64,000 nucleotides of DNA from Planctomycetaceae bacterium (GTDB taxonomy: Bacteria; Planctomycetota; Phycisphaerae; SM23-33). The notes under the pieces were generated by a model. That model did not search any database and had not been told where the DNA came from. It worked only from the letters and a program-made list of their open reading frames with translations. Positions 7,515 to 16,128 of the stretch are shown here, one piece after another. The translations under genes were made by a program, and so were the position numbers. The stretch covers positions 59,192 to 123,191 of the forward strand of contig JAJFVE010000155.1 in the NCBI GenBank assembly GCA_021371965.1. Direction: 5' to 3'. Numbering within the stretch: position 1 is the stretch's first letter; each line of letters begins with the position of its first letter.

Positions 7515-8323
7515 TTACCTTCGCTGAAAAACCCGAGAGCCGCAAGTGGACCACCGGCGATAACGCCTCGGTGGAACTGGTATATATCCTGGCCGGCACC
7601 GACAACGATACCGTGGCCAAAGCCCACGTCGAGGGCAATACCGCCGATACCTACCAGGGCCTGACGCGCCAGTCGATCAGCCTGGACCCCGAGTGGGCGG
7701 ACACGGCGACATTCAATGGCAGGTGGACCGTCACCGTGCGGTACGGCGTTCGCCAGCCGGCAGAGGTAGGGGAATCGGCCTTCAGTTTCGACACCGGCGG
7801 CGGCACGCAGCACATCACACAGTCCATCTCGACGATTCACAAGTACGCTCCAGCCGGCAAAGTGGCCCCCGACTTCAAGGGCGCCGTCGGTGTCAGTCAC
7901 GAGAACGTTGACGGTGTGGATATCACGGTGCCCGTCTACAACTTCTCCGAGACGCACTACCTGGCAGACTCGGCCGTCACGGCGGCTTACAAGGTCACGC
8001 TGTTCACGCTGACCGGCAAGACCAATAGCGCCCTCTTCAAAGGCCTCGCTGCCGGGGAGTGTCTGTTCCTGGGAGCATCAGGTTCCAAGCGTGGCGCCGA
8101 GGACTGGGAGATCACCTATAAGTTCGCCGCCAGCCCCAACAAGACCGGCCTGACCATCGGCGACATCACGAACATCGACAAGAAGGGCTGGGAGTATCTG
8201 TGGGTGCGGTACGTTGATGCAGAGGATGCCAACGCCAAGACCATCGTCAAGAAGCCGCAGGCGGTCTACGTCGAGAAGGTTTATGACGAAGGCAATCTTG
8301 CGCTGCTGGGGATCGGCACATGA
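7511..8323 (+). CDS. Distal tail protein, unknown family
   Basis: 270 residues from ATG 7511, overlapping the tape measure stop. Mostly beta: FAEKPESRKWTTGDNASVELVYI at the start is a jelly-roll-like opening, and VGVSHENVDGVDITVPVYNFSETHYL is a striking central segment. Position directly after the tape measure gene points to the distal tail or baseplate hub. I do not recognise a named family. Confidence 0.6.
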   Translation: MITFAEKPESRKWTTGDNASVELVYILAGTDNDTVAKAHVEGNTADTYQGLTRQSISLDPEWADTATFNGRWTVTVRYGVRQPAEVGESAFSFDTGGGTQHITQSISTIHKYAPAGKVAPDFKGAVGVSHENVDGVDITVPVYNFSETHYLADSAVTAAYKVTLFTLTGKTNSALFKGLAAGECLFLGASGSKRGAEDWEITYKFAASPNKTGLTIGDITNIDKKGWEYLWVRYVDAEDANAKTIVKKPQAVYVEKVYDEGNLALLGIGT

Positions 8324-9330
8324 GCGGCACGTTGCAAAAGGTTAAGCCTGGCGATCCGCTGGCGATCTCCGCCGGGACGTTCAACACGTTCGTCGATGCT
8401 GCCCAGGATTATCTTTCGCGCCGCCACGATCAGGGCGCTGGCGTGGCCTCGGGCAGCGACAGCGGGCTCGTCCTTATCCGCAACGACAGCGGCGGGGATC
8501 GCAGCCGCTACGACGTGCTGGGCATCGACGGCGTGGTGTTCACGCCCATCGATGATCTGGAGGGCTTCCAAAACCGTGTCGTGCTCAAGGGTTCGACGCC
8601 AGCATCCGGCCATGAAGGTAAGTTCACAGTTTTGGCTGAGCCTGTGGCCAGTGGTGATCTGGCCAGGGCATATATCTCCGGCCTCTGCGCCGTGCAGTTG
8701 AACGTCGTCAGCGCCGATCACAAGTATGCCGACATCACCGCCGGCCAGACGGGGTATTTGACCACGGCTGAGTCGGGGGCGGCACAGATCCTCTACGCCG
8801 CCGCCACGTCCGGTACGGCCTGGAGCGTAGTGCGCATTGCCGGCACGACTGCTGAGGCGACCGACGCCAGCAGCGCCAGCGGCGTAGTCGTATCCTCGCG
8901 GCTTGATCTCACGGCCTCCGGCAGCGGCACGAAGGTTATCGACTCGCGCGACTGGCGAATGCAGGACAACCTTGTCCATATGTGGGTCTTCAGCTATATC
9001 GACGGCTACAACCCGACCACGCCCGAGGTCGCGTTTCTTGTCGGGGAGCCAATGGGGCCGATGGGTAGCAGCGGCTACGGCTGGCCGTCGAGTTCCAGCG
9101 TTCCGTTTTATGACCTGGCTTGCCCGTTCTTTTGCGGCAACAATGTCAGCGACGACGAATGGAGGTCGGTCTTCGAGTACAACGGAGGCGGCGAGTTCCT
9201 CAATTCGATGTTCAGATTCCAAATTAACACTGCCACCGGCGCGCTTCAGTGGGACTACACCTTCCAGCGGGGCGGAGAGGGAGATGTTCATCTGGTCTTG
9301 ACGGTCTGGGGCGGCGCACATCTGGGGTAG
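8320..9330 (+). CDS. Distal tail / fibre-like phage protein
   Basis: 336 residues from ATG 8320, overlapping the previous stop (ATGA). The first 40 residues (KVKPGDPLAISAGTFNTFVDAAQDYLSRR) are a conserved-looking N-terminal attachment region; the rest is Ser/Gly/Asp-rich beta structure ending in a compact Trp/Tyr-rich domain. Such proteins usually decorate the tail tip. It ends at TAG 9328-9330, after which the same frame remains open for another 123 codons. Confidence 0.6.
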   Translation: MSGTLQKVKPGDPLAISAGTFNTFVDAAQDYLSRRHDQGAGVASGSDSGLVLIRNDSGGDRSRYDVLGIDGVVFTPIDDLEGFQNRVVLKGSTPASGHEGKFTVLAEPVASGDLARAYISGLCAVQLNVVSADHKYADITAGQTGYLTTAESGAAQILYAAATSGTAWSVVRIAGTTAEATDASSASGVVVSSRLDLTASGSGTKVIDSRDWRMQDNLVHMWVFSYIDGYNPTTPEVAFLVGEPMGPMGSSGYGWPSSSSVPFYDLACPFFCGNNVSDDEWRSVFEYNGGGEFLNSMFRFQINTATGALQWDYTFQRGGEGDVHLVLTVWGGAHLG

Positions 9331-9702
9331 TCCATCGAAAGCCGATGGCGTAAGCCGCAGTACTGCCCGCTTCATGGCCACAAGAAATCCGACAGAAATC
9401 CGTCCAGCTATGACCATATCTGTCACGGTGGCCCGCGACAATGGCGATATGTACCCGACGACTTCAGGCGCCATTTTGGAAGTTCCTTGATTTGTGACCG
9501 GGGATGGTTCAAATTGATGCCTGCAGACGATGGGGCGGCATGTTCATCATGCAATAGCTTTAGTTGTGCCCGCAACCCATTGGCGCAGTTGGGTTTATTG
9601 GTATGGCCAGAAGACAATCGCGACTGGTGGGCGATTGGCTGGGTTATTCATAGCTTGGTGAAGGATAAAGCAATTGGCAGATTGCGCGAATCCATCCCGT
9701 AG
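9331..9702 (+). other. In-frame open extension behind TAG, Cys/His-rich, no start codon
   Basis: Directly after the TAG of the tail protein the same frame is open for 123 codons to TAG 9700-9702. It reads WRKPQYCPLHGH, then DHICHGGPRQWRYVPDDF, a lone Cys and CSSC, a pattern resembling a small zinc-binding domain. There is no ATG/GTG/TTG before TTG 9487. It may be a readthrough extension, a decayed gene whose 5' part was lost, or chance. A small hairpin (CCATCG 9332-9337 / CGATGG 9343-9348) lies immediately after the TAG. The end overlaps the first gene of the defence operon by 29 bases. Confidence 0.4.
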
Positions 9703-10594
9703 GTATAAATTCTCTGGACACCAGACCTTTCCTTTCCGCTACGGCTGGCTTGAAAAAGGAGTCAGAGCGGTGGAGGAGTGTCCGACGATTTTTGCACTGG
9801 AGGATGCTATTGTTCGTCTCGGCGTCGGCAAGAACATGGTCGAGAGCATAAAGCATTGGTGCACTGTGACGCAGTTGATTGACGAGGCGGCCAGTGCCAA
9901 GAATCCAGGAAACCGCGTTTCCGAAATGGGCAAACAACTCTTGCTGAAGTGGGACCCTTTCCTGGAAGACGATGCTTCTCTCTGGTTGATACACTGGCTT
10001 CTTGCCACAAACCCGCGAATTGGCACGACTTGGCAGTTGGTGTTTGGTGAGTTCTTCAGACCAGATTTCTCCAGGCGAGAACTGGTCGATTATGTCCTCT
10101 CTTTTGCGACAAGACAGTCCCTCAAGGTCAACGAGAGTTCGATAGGTCGCGACGTCGATTGCTTCATCAGAACCTATGTCGCAATGAACGGCCATTCGAA
10201 GAAGAATCTTGCCGAGGATTCTTTTGACTGCCCCTTCCTGGCCCTCAACCTCATCCAACTATGTCCGGACGGCGAGCTATATCGGTTCTCAATTGGGCCG
10301 AAGCCATCGCTTCCTGCGGCGGTCGTTGCCTTTGCCATCGAAGAGTATTTTGTGCGCGTGCAGAGAGATGCCAACACGCTGAGTATTCAAGAGTGCCTGT
10401 ATGGGAACGACAGCCCGGGCCAGATATTCAAGCTCGATGAGAACACGCTGCTGGAATATGTGGAAGAGATCGAGGAGATGACTCATGATTTGCTTGTGGA
10501 TGAGACAGCCGGCCTGAAGCAGATCTACAGACGAAAGCCTCTGAATGTCTTTTCTTTGCTGCAGCATCATTACGGCTTGAGAGGGCGAGAGTGA
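9674..10594 (+). CDS. DUF4007 family protein, first gene of the BREX/phosphorothioation-like operon
   Basis: 306 residues. TTG 9674 is the only plausible start: a stop (9659-9661) lies just upstream in frame, and AAGGA (9661-9665) is eight bases away. The N-terminal SGHQTFPFRYGWLEKGV, then LGVGKNMVESIKHW, LLLKWDPFLEDDASLWLIHW and LVFGEFFRPDFSRRELV are the signature blocks of DUF4007. The family is repeatedly found beside PAPS-reductase-like and cysteine desulfurase genes in defence loci, and its molecular role is not known. The stop overlaps the next gene (GTGA). A second, divergent DUF4007-like gene lies at 14827. Confidence 0.8.
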   Translation: MADCANPSRRYKFSGHQTFPFRYGWLEKGVRAVEECPTIFALEDAIVRLGVGKNMVESIKHWCTVTQLIDEAASAKNPGNRVSEMGKQLLLKWDPFLEDDASLWLIHWLLATNPRIGTTWQLVFGEFFRPDFSRRELVDYVLSFATRQSLKVNESSIGRDVDCFIRTYVAMNGHSKKNLAEDSFDCPFLALNLIQLCPDGELYRFSIGPKPSLPAAVVAFAIEEYFVRVQRDANTLSIQECLYGNDSPGQIFKLDENTLLEYVEEIEEMTHDLLVDETAGLKQIYRRKPLNVFSLLQHHYGLRGRE

Positions 10595-13500
10595 CAGCCG
10601 ACAGAAACAACCTGGTTGATCACATCGAGATCGTTGGACGATTTCTCCGGTCTGTGAATCTGGAGAAGGACTCCGCAAACGATAATTCCAATGGCTACAT
10701 AGTCACACCAACGGCCCGTCAGGTATTGCAGCAACTGACTGAGGGATTGGAGAAACGATCGCCGCACCGTTCGTGGACAATCACTGGGCCCTACGGCGCA
10801 GGTAAGTCCGCTTTTGGCGTCTTTGCCAGCCGTCTCTTCTGCGACTATTCGCATTCGGCCAGAAGTGCGTTGCACAAATTGGAGGAGGTCGATCCTCTGC
10901 GTGCAAGGCGATTGTCAAGCTTCCGAGCCTGCCGTAATGGAGATAAGCTGTTATTCCCTGTACTGCTCACGGCGCGGCGAGCCCCTGCATGTGTGTGCTT
11001 ACTAGAAGCTGTGCTGGCTGCATGTTCGCGATTGGGCAAGCGCGGGACGGATCAGATTACCACGAAAGCAAGTGCTCTGATCAAAGCGGCTCAGAAGGGG
11101 CTTTCGGTTGATAGTCGCCAAGTCGTAGCCTGCATTGCTGATTTATCGGCACTGGTTTCTCGGCGGGGTCACAAAGGCGTGTTGCTCGTGATTGACGAGC
11201 TGGGCAAGCTCTTCGAGTTTGCAGCACATGCTCCCCAAAAGGGCGATGTTTTTGTGCTCCAGGAACTCGCTGAATATGCAAGCCGAAGCGGTGATACCCC
11301 TCTGTTAGTGCTTGGTATCTTGCATCAGTCCTTTGAGGAATACGGCAGGTATCTGGACTCTGTCTCGCGGACGGAATGGTCAAAGATTCAGGGCCGATTC
11401 CAAGACGTGGCTTTTCTTGAACCTCCCGAGCAAGTTCTCAGAATGATTGCCGCTGCCATTAAATGGAAAAGTGGCGATATTCCTCCGCACATTCGCAGTG
11501 CGGCCACTAGGCAGGCGGAGCACGCGGTCGCTGCCGGCATATGCCCGCCCAGCATGAGACGCAGCGAGTTTCTGGACATTTGTATACGAGCCTATCCATT
11601 CCATCCGTCTACTCTGGTTGCGCTGCCGCATCTCTTTCACCGCTTCGCACAGAATGAACGAAGCCTTTTTTCATATCTCGGCAGCCACGAGCCCAAAGGC
11701 TTCCAAGATTTCCTTCGTGCCCACGGCCGCGGTCAGAAAGAGCCATCTTTCTTGCGCCTCCCGAATCTCTTTGACTATTTCACTGCCAATTTCGGTGCAG
11801 GGCTGTTCAGGCAGCCACATGCCAAGAGGTGGCTGGAAGCGGAAGACGTCTTGGAGCGCGTTGATGGCCTGACGGATCTCGATACCAGCCTGGTCAAAGC
11901 AATAGGGGTCTTGGGCGCCTTGGGCACTTTCTCACACTTGGGTGCAACAAAGGCCGCGATTGTCGCCAGTATTGCAGAGAATGGATCGCCCGAGGTCGAG
12001 AACAGGCTGCACGCACTCTCTCAAAAATCAGTTATCACCTTTCGAAAGTTCAATGAGACATACCGCATTTGGGAAGGCAGTGACGTAGACGTGGAGGAAA
12101 GGATTGGCGAGGGCCATCGCAAGACCCGCGCTACCCTCCAACTAGCGGATGCGATTCAGCGATATCTTCCCGCCCGTCCCATCGTTGCCAGGCGGCATAG
12201 CTTTGAGACTGGTATCCTCCGCTACTTCGAAGTCAGGTATATAGATGAGCCGGGCAACCTTCAGCAGCAAGCTGCTCGAAGTACCGATTCCAGCGGACTG
12301 ATTCTCGTCTGTATGTCGCCGTCAGGTAAACATTTTGACGAGTTTCAGGAGTATGCGGCCAAGGGGGATGGCGCCAAGATGGATGTACTGTTTGCCTTGC
12401 CACAGAAGATTGGCGAGATCCGCTCAACGCTTGGCGAATTGGCCGCTTTACAGTGGGCATGGGATAACACGCCAGAGCTTCGCGATGATCGAGTTGCACG
12501 TCGCGAACTAGCCATGCGTATCACCGACACGCGTCAGTTGCTTATGAAGGGCCTCGGTCGCTTGTTGGACCCCCGGGATGAGCCAGAAGGCTGCCTTTGT
12601 TTGTGGTATTACCGGGGCAAGAAGCACGCCGTTCGCCGAACGACAGATGTGACACAACTTTTGTCGGATGTGTGCGAGCAACTATATCCCAAGAGTCCAA
12701 GGATCCGTAACGAACTCATTGCCCGCCGTGTTCTGTCCTCTGCTGCTGCCGCGGCACGTCGGAACCTTATTGACCTCATGTTCAGCAGCGCGGGCTTGGA
12801 ATTGCTGGGGCTCCAAGGCTACCCTCCTGAACGCAGTATGTATGAGTCGGTGTTGAAGGCGACCGGGCTGCATAGGCGTGGTGCCGATGGGGCTTGGAGA
12901 TTCTGTTCGCCGTCAGCGAAAGACCCTGGCAATCTAAAGCCAACGTGGGAGCGTCTGAGTGAGATTGTCTTTGGTGCCCAACCCTGCCCCACATCTGTCC
13001 GCGAAGTCTTTCAGGCTATCGCATTGCCTCCTTTTGGGCTTCCCGATGGACTTCACCCTGTGTTGCTCAGCGCGTTCATGGCTGTCCACGAGAACGAAGT
13101 TACGTTGTATAGAGAGGGGACATTTGTTCCTGAGCCCAGCATCAACGATTTTGAAGTCCTGATGAAACGGCCAGAGCTATATGCGATAGGAGGATGCCGG
13201 ATCACCGGTGCCCGATCTGCCGTAGTTGAACGGATCGCAAACGCCTTGGGAACGCCGCCAGCGACTGTCGCTGTGGTAAGAGGTTTGTTCCGAATGGTGA
13301 AGAGCTTTCCGGAGTTCGCCACCAGCACAATGTCGCTTTCGCCAGCAACCCTTTCGTTACGGACCGCCTTCGCCAACGCGAAGTCTCCCGAGAAGTTCCT
13401 TTTCGTCGAAGTGCCAGAATCACTCGATCTGGCAGCTTTTGGTGTTGAGAAACCGCGTCAGGGCCAGACCGAAGCATTTTTTGACGCGTTGAATTGCTCA

Positions 13501-14001
13501 TTGCAGGAATGGTCGCGGTGCACGCATGTCATGATCGACAAGGCCAGAGATACTCTTTTGGAAACCTGTGGTCTACCAGCGGGGATGTCGTCTTGGCCGC
13601 GATTGCGTGAATTGGCAGGATCGATGGAAGCAGGGCTGACTAATCCTGTGCTACTTCCCTTTGTCCGTCGAATTGTACAAGCAACAGCAGATCAGACCGG
13701 AGTCGAGTCGGTTCTGGCTTTCGTGGCAAACCGTCCACCCCAAATGTGGACAGACAGTGACGCGGAGCGTTTTCCATCTAGTGCGAGAGTGTTGGGAGAT
13801 CTGCTATTGGAGACCGTTTCCGCTGTGCGTCCAACGGCTGCGCACCCAATGGATGCACTTGCGCCTGCTCATCGCAAGCAGGCGCAGGAACTTGTCCACC
13901 GCCTTCGATCTGTCCTGGAATCAAATAGCGATGTGTCTGGTGATGCTGTGAAAGCAGCTCTGGCTGTTCTTCTGAACGAAAAGAAACGAGGACGCTGGTG
14001 A
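10591..14001 (+). CDS. Large AAA/P-loop ATPase of the defence operon
   Basis: 1136 residues from GTG 10591, overlapping the DUF4007 stop. Walker A is GPYGAGKS (residues 66-73) and Walker B is LLVIDELG (about 198-205), so the ATPase domain is N-terminal and Orc/STAND-like. The remaining 800 residues hold winged-helix-like and helical segments without catalytic motifs I can name. The N-terminal VDHIEIVGRFLRSVNLEKD and the Walker A context recall BrxC-type and DNA-translocating defence ATPases, but the protein is clearly different from the second ATPase at 16129. Sitting between DUF4007 and the PAPS reductase gene, it probably belongs to the modification half. Confidence 0.7.
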   Translation: MTADRNNLVDHIEIVGRFLRSVNLEKDSANDNSNGYIVTPTARQVLQQLTEGLEKRSPHRSWTITGPYGAGKSAFGVFASRLFCDYSHSARSALHKLEEVDPLRARRLSSFRACRNGDKLLFPVLLTARRAPACVCLLEAVLAACSRLGKRGTDQITTKASALIKAAQKGLSVDSRQVVACIADLSALVSRRGHKGVLLVIDELGKLFEFAAHAPQKGDVFVLQELAEYASRSGDTPLLVLGILHQSFEEYGRYLDSVSRTEWSKIQGRFQDVAFLEPPEQVLRMIAAAIKWKSGDIPPHIRSAATRQAEHAVAAGICPPSMRRSEFLDICIRAYPFHPSTLVALPHLFHRFAQNERSLFSYLGSHEPKGFQDFLRAHGRGQKEPSFLRLPNLFDYFTANFGAGLFRQPHAKRWLEAEDVLERVDGLTDLDTSLVKAIGVLGALGTFSHLGATKAAIVASIAENGSPEVENRLHALSQKSVITFRKFNETYRIWEGSDVDVEERIGEGHRKTRATLQLADAIQRYLPARPIVARRHSFETGILRYFEVRYIDEPGNLQQQAARSTDSSGLILVCMSPSGKHFDEFQEYAAKGDGAKMDVLFALPQKIGEIRSTLGELAALQWAWDNTPELRDDRVARRELAMRITDTRQLLMKGLGRLLDPRDEPEGCLCLWYYRGKKHAVRRTTDVTQLLSDVCEQLYPKSPRIRNELIARRVLSSAAAAARRNLIDLMFSSAGLELLGLQGYPPERSMYESVLKATGLHRRGADGAWRFCSPSAKDPGNLKPTWERLSEIVFGAQPCPTSVREVFQAIALPPFGLPDGLHPVLLSAFMAVHENEVTLYREGTFVPEPSINDFEVLMKRPELYAIGGCRITGARSAVVERIANALGTPPATVAVVRGLFRMVKSFPEFATSTMSLSPATLSLRTAFANAKSPEKFLFVEVPESLDLAAFGVEKPRQGQTEAFFDALNCSLQEWSRCTHVMIDKARDTLLETCGLPAGMSSWPRLRELAGSMEAGLTNPVLLPFVRRIVQATADQTGVESVLAFVANRPPQMWTDSDAERFPSSARVLGDLLLETVSAVRPTAAHPMDALAPAHRKQAQELVHRLRSVLESNSDVSGDAVKAALAVLLNEKKRGRW

Positions 14002-14813
14002 GTAGTTCTAAAGGTGAAAGACACATTTTGTCGCTATCAGGCGGCAAGGATAGCTCTGCCTTGGCTATATACATGAAGAACCGTGTTCCGGCTATGGAAT
14101 ACGTCTTCTGTGATACCGAGAAGGAATTGCCCGAAACATACGAGTACTTGGGCAAACTGGAGGCATTCCTGGGCCAGCCTATCCGGCGGCTCAAGCATGA
14201 GGAAGGTTTAGGTTTCGATGCGCTACTGACAATCAGGCGAGGTTATCTTCCTTCTCCGCAAGCCCGGTGGTGCACGGACTATCTCAAGATCAAGCCCTTT
14301 GAGAAATATGTAGGCGATGACATTGTCACAAGCTACGTTGGTATTCGTGCCGACGAACCACATCGAAGAGGTTACATATCGACCAAACCGAATATCAAAG
14401 CTCGATTTCCTTTCGTGGAAGATAACATCCGTAAACAAGACGTGCTTCGTATTCTGCAGGAAAGTGGGTTGGGCATACCAAGCTATTACCAATGGAGATC
14501 TCGCTCCGGGTGCTATTTCTGTTTCTTCCAACAGAGGCGGGAATGGGTCGGACTTCTGGAAACCCACCCTGAGCTTTACCAAGCGTCTCTGGGCTACGAG
14601 AAGACCGATCCGGTTACCGGCGAGAGATACACGTGGATACAAAATGAAAGTCTGGCCGATCTGGCCAAACCAGACCGTATAGAACGCATAAAGGAGCAAT
14701 ACCAACGACGCCTTGAACGTGAACGTTCGGTGTCACCCAATTCGTCCTTGTCTGACGTGTTTGGTGATGAGACCGATTCCGGTTCAGGAGGTTGTCTGGT
14801 GTGTCATTTGTAA
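13998..14813 (+). CDS. brxP: PAPS-reductase-family sulfurtransferase (BrxP-like / DndC-like)
   Basis: 271 residues from GTG 13998, overlapping the previous stop. The PP-loop LSGGKDSSAL (SGGKDS at 14-19) binds ATP; RWCTDYLKIKPF (Cys92) and GCYFCF (Cys172, Cys175) are the conserved cysteine sites of the PAPS-reductase/DndC family, which in DndC bind an iron-sulfur cluster. The C-terminus adds GGCLVCHL (Cys266, Cys269). In type 4 BREX a PAPS-reductase-domain gene (brxP) replaces the methyltransferase. With the desulfurase at the operon end, sulfur insertion into the DNA backbone is the natural hypothesis; sulfate assimilation is unlikely because no partner genes are present. Confidence 0.8.
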   Translation: MSSSKGERHILSLSGGKDSSALAIYMKNRVPAMEYVFCDTEKELPETYEYLGKLEAFLGQPIRRLKHEEGLGFDALLTIRRGYLPSPQARWCTDYLKIKPFEKYVGDDIVTSYVGIRADEPHRRGYISTKPNIKARFPFVEDNIRKQDVLRILQESGLGIPSYYQWRSRSGCYFCFFQQRREWVGLLETHPELYQASLGYEKTDPVTGERYTWIQNESLADLAKPDRIERIKEQYQRRLERERSVSPNSSLSDVFGDETDSGSGGCLVCHL

Positions 14814-14826
14814 GCACGGAATTGAA

Positions 14827-15654
14827 ATGGACAAGCTAGGACCAAGCTTTCATAGAACATTCACACTTTCTCGGCCGGCTGTTGCCGACATCATTCGACT
14901 CGTACGAGAGCATCAGGATGAGAGTGTGCCGGGGAGAGTCCTTAATTTCAACTTGATCACGGCCGAAACCACACTAGGCCCAGTCTACATATCTTCCATG
15001 CGCCGATACGCTGTCGCAACGGGAGTTGTGGACGAACAGGAACGCTTGAAACCTTTTGGAAGAATTCTGTGTGACAAGGATCCCGGTTTGCAGAGCACTG
15101 CGAGTTGCTGGGTTATGCACTACTATCTGTGTTGTCCCCACGGCATCGGCCCCGCGTTTTGGTTCAGCACGATAGCGAAGTTTTTTCGACCAGGCGATGA
15201 GATTGATCGCCGTCAGATCAGTGAGCATATAGCTGAAGAAGTCCGTGCTACTGAGGGCACAATCTCCCAACAGACTGCTCTTCAAACCGCTACAGTGCTG
15301 CTTGGAACATATGCAAAGTCTGATGCATTGGGCCCGCTTGGCATGCTAGAACCGCTCGAAGCTGGTCGATATTTGGTGAAGGAGCCCAGTTGTCCTTCAC
15401 TATGGACGTTTGCGTTCATATTGGCGGACTATTGGATCGCCAATTGGGGTGAAGTACCGGGAGTCAACCTGAATCGCGTGTCGGAAGCTGGAGGCCCTGG
15501 TTCAATTCTATTTATGGGATCTGGTGCGATTAATAAAGCCTTAGGCGAATTGCAGGCAGCTGGCTTTGCAACTGTGCAGCGTAGGACACCGCCATTTCAG
15601 CTCAACCGTAACTGGTCAAACTTTTCGCAGTTTGTGGACAAGATATATGATTGA
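14827..15654 (+). CDS. Second DUF4007-like protein
   Basis: 275 residues from ATG 14827, 13 bases after BrxP. The start avoids 38 upstream in-frame codons that lie inside brxP. Its blocks follow the DUF4007 plan: HRTFTLSRPAVADIIRLV at the front (replacing SGHQTFPFRYGWLEKGV), VYISSMRRYAVATGVVD, DPGLQSTASCWVMHYYL and FWFSTIAKFFRPGDEIDRR. It is therefore a diverged relative of the 9674 product. The two paralogues bracket the ATPase and BrxP genes, which suggests they have different partners or different DNA targets. Confidence 0.65.
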   Translation: MDKLGPSFHRTFTLSRPAVADIIRLVREHQDESVPGRVLNFNLITAETTLGPVYISSMRRYAVATGVVDEQERLKPFGRILCDKDPGLQSTASCWVMHYYLCCPHGIGPAFWFSTIAKFFRPGDEIDRRQISEHIAEEVRATEGTISQQTALQTATVLLGTYAKSDALGPLGMLEPLEAGRYLVKEPSCPSLWTFAFILADYWIANWGEVPGVNLNRVSEAGGPGSILFMGSGAINKALGELQAAGFATVQRRTPPFQLNRNWSNFSQFVDKIYD

Positions 15655-16114
15655 TGCTAGGGAGTTAGTGAGACTGCTCCGTGCCGCGTCGTTCAGAAGC
15701 AAAACCGGCGTCATATTGCTTCCGGCTGACATGTTCGGTCAAGAGGAACTAATTGCCGCCCAACTAGACATACAGTACGCTGACATCGTTCCGCTGCTGA
15801 TCCAGCGGATTCCGCCCCACGGAAACTTCTTGAATCTCAGTCTTAGCGGGCTCTTCGAGGTACTCGATAGTCTTGCGTTCAGCAATGCGGGAATGGATTG
15901 TGTTCTTATCTCCGGTATTGATGTCCCAGCAATGAAGCTGGCCTCGATCGAACGTCGCGAGATGTGGAGGCGACTATTACAGGATTATCCCTATAGACCA
16001 AAAGGGTTAGTGTTCACGATACCAAATCACATGGATGGAGTTCTTGTCCTTCAGGAATCATCTATTCGCGCCGAATGGGAAAGAGGCGGGCGAGTTGCAG
16101 CGTGGACTAATTGA
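15647..16114 (+). CDS. Small protein of the BREX-like operon, unknown function
   Basis: 155 residues from ATG 15647, overlapping the previous stop by eight bases. Hydrophobic strands (TGVILLPADMFG, MDCVLISGIDVPA, PKGLVFTIPN) alternate with helices, as in a P-loop fold, and the position before the large ATPase resembles that of brxF in type 3 BREX. No GxxxxGK[ST] Walker A is present, so if it is related to BrxF it has lost nucleotide binding. I do not assign a family. Confidence 0.6.
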   Translation: MIDARELVRLLRAASFRSKTGVILLPADMFGQEELIAAQLDIQYADIVPLLIQRIPPHGNFLNLSLSGLFEVLDSLAFSNAGMDCVLISGIDVPAMKLASIERREMWRRLLQDYPYRPKGLVFTIPNHMDGVLVLQESSIRAEWERGGRVAAWTN

Positions 16115-16128
16115 TGAAGGGGCTTTTT

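Noticed and set aside
8281..9474. 397-codon minus-strand frame across the last tail gene
   Set aside because: Arg/Val/Ala-rich shadow of the coding plus strand.
13998..14813. PAPS reductase of sulfate assimilation (cysH)
   Set aside because: No sulfate transport, adenylyl or sulfite reductase genes adjoin; the operon is BREX-like with a desulfurase.
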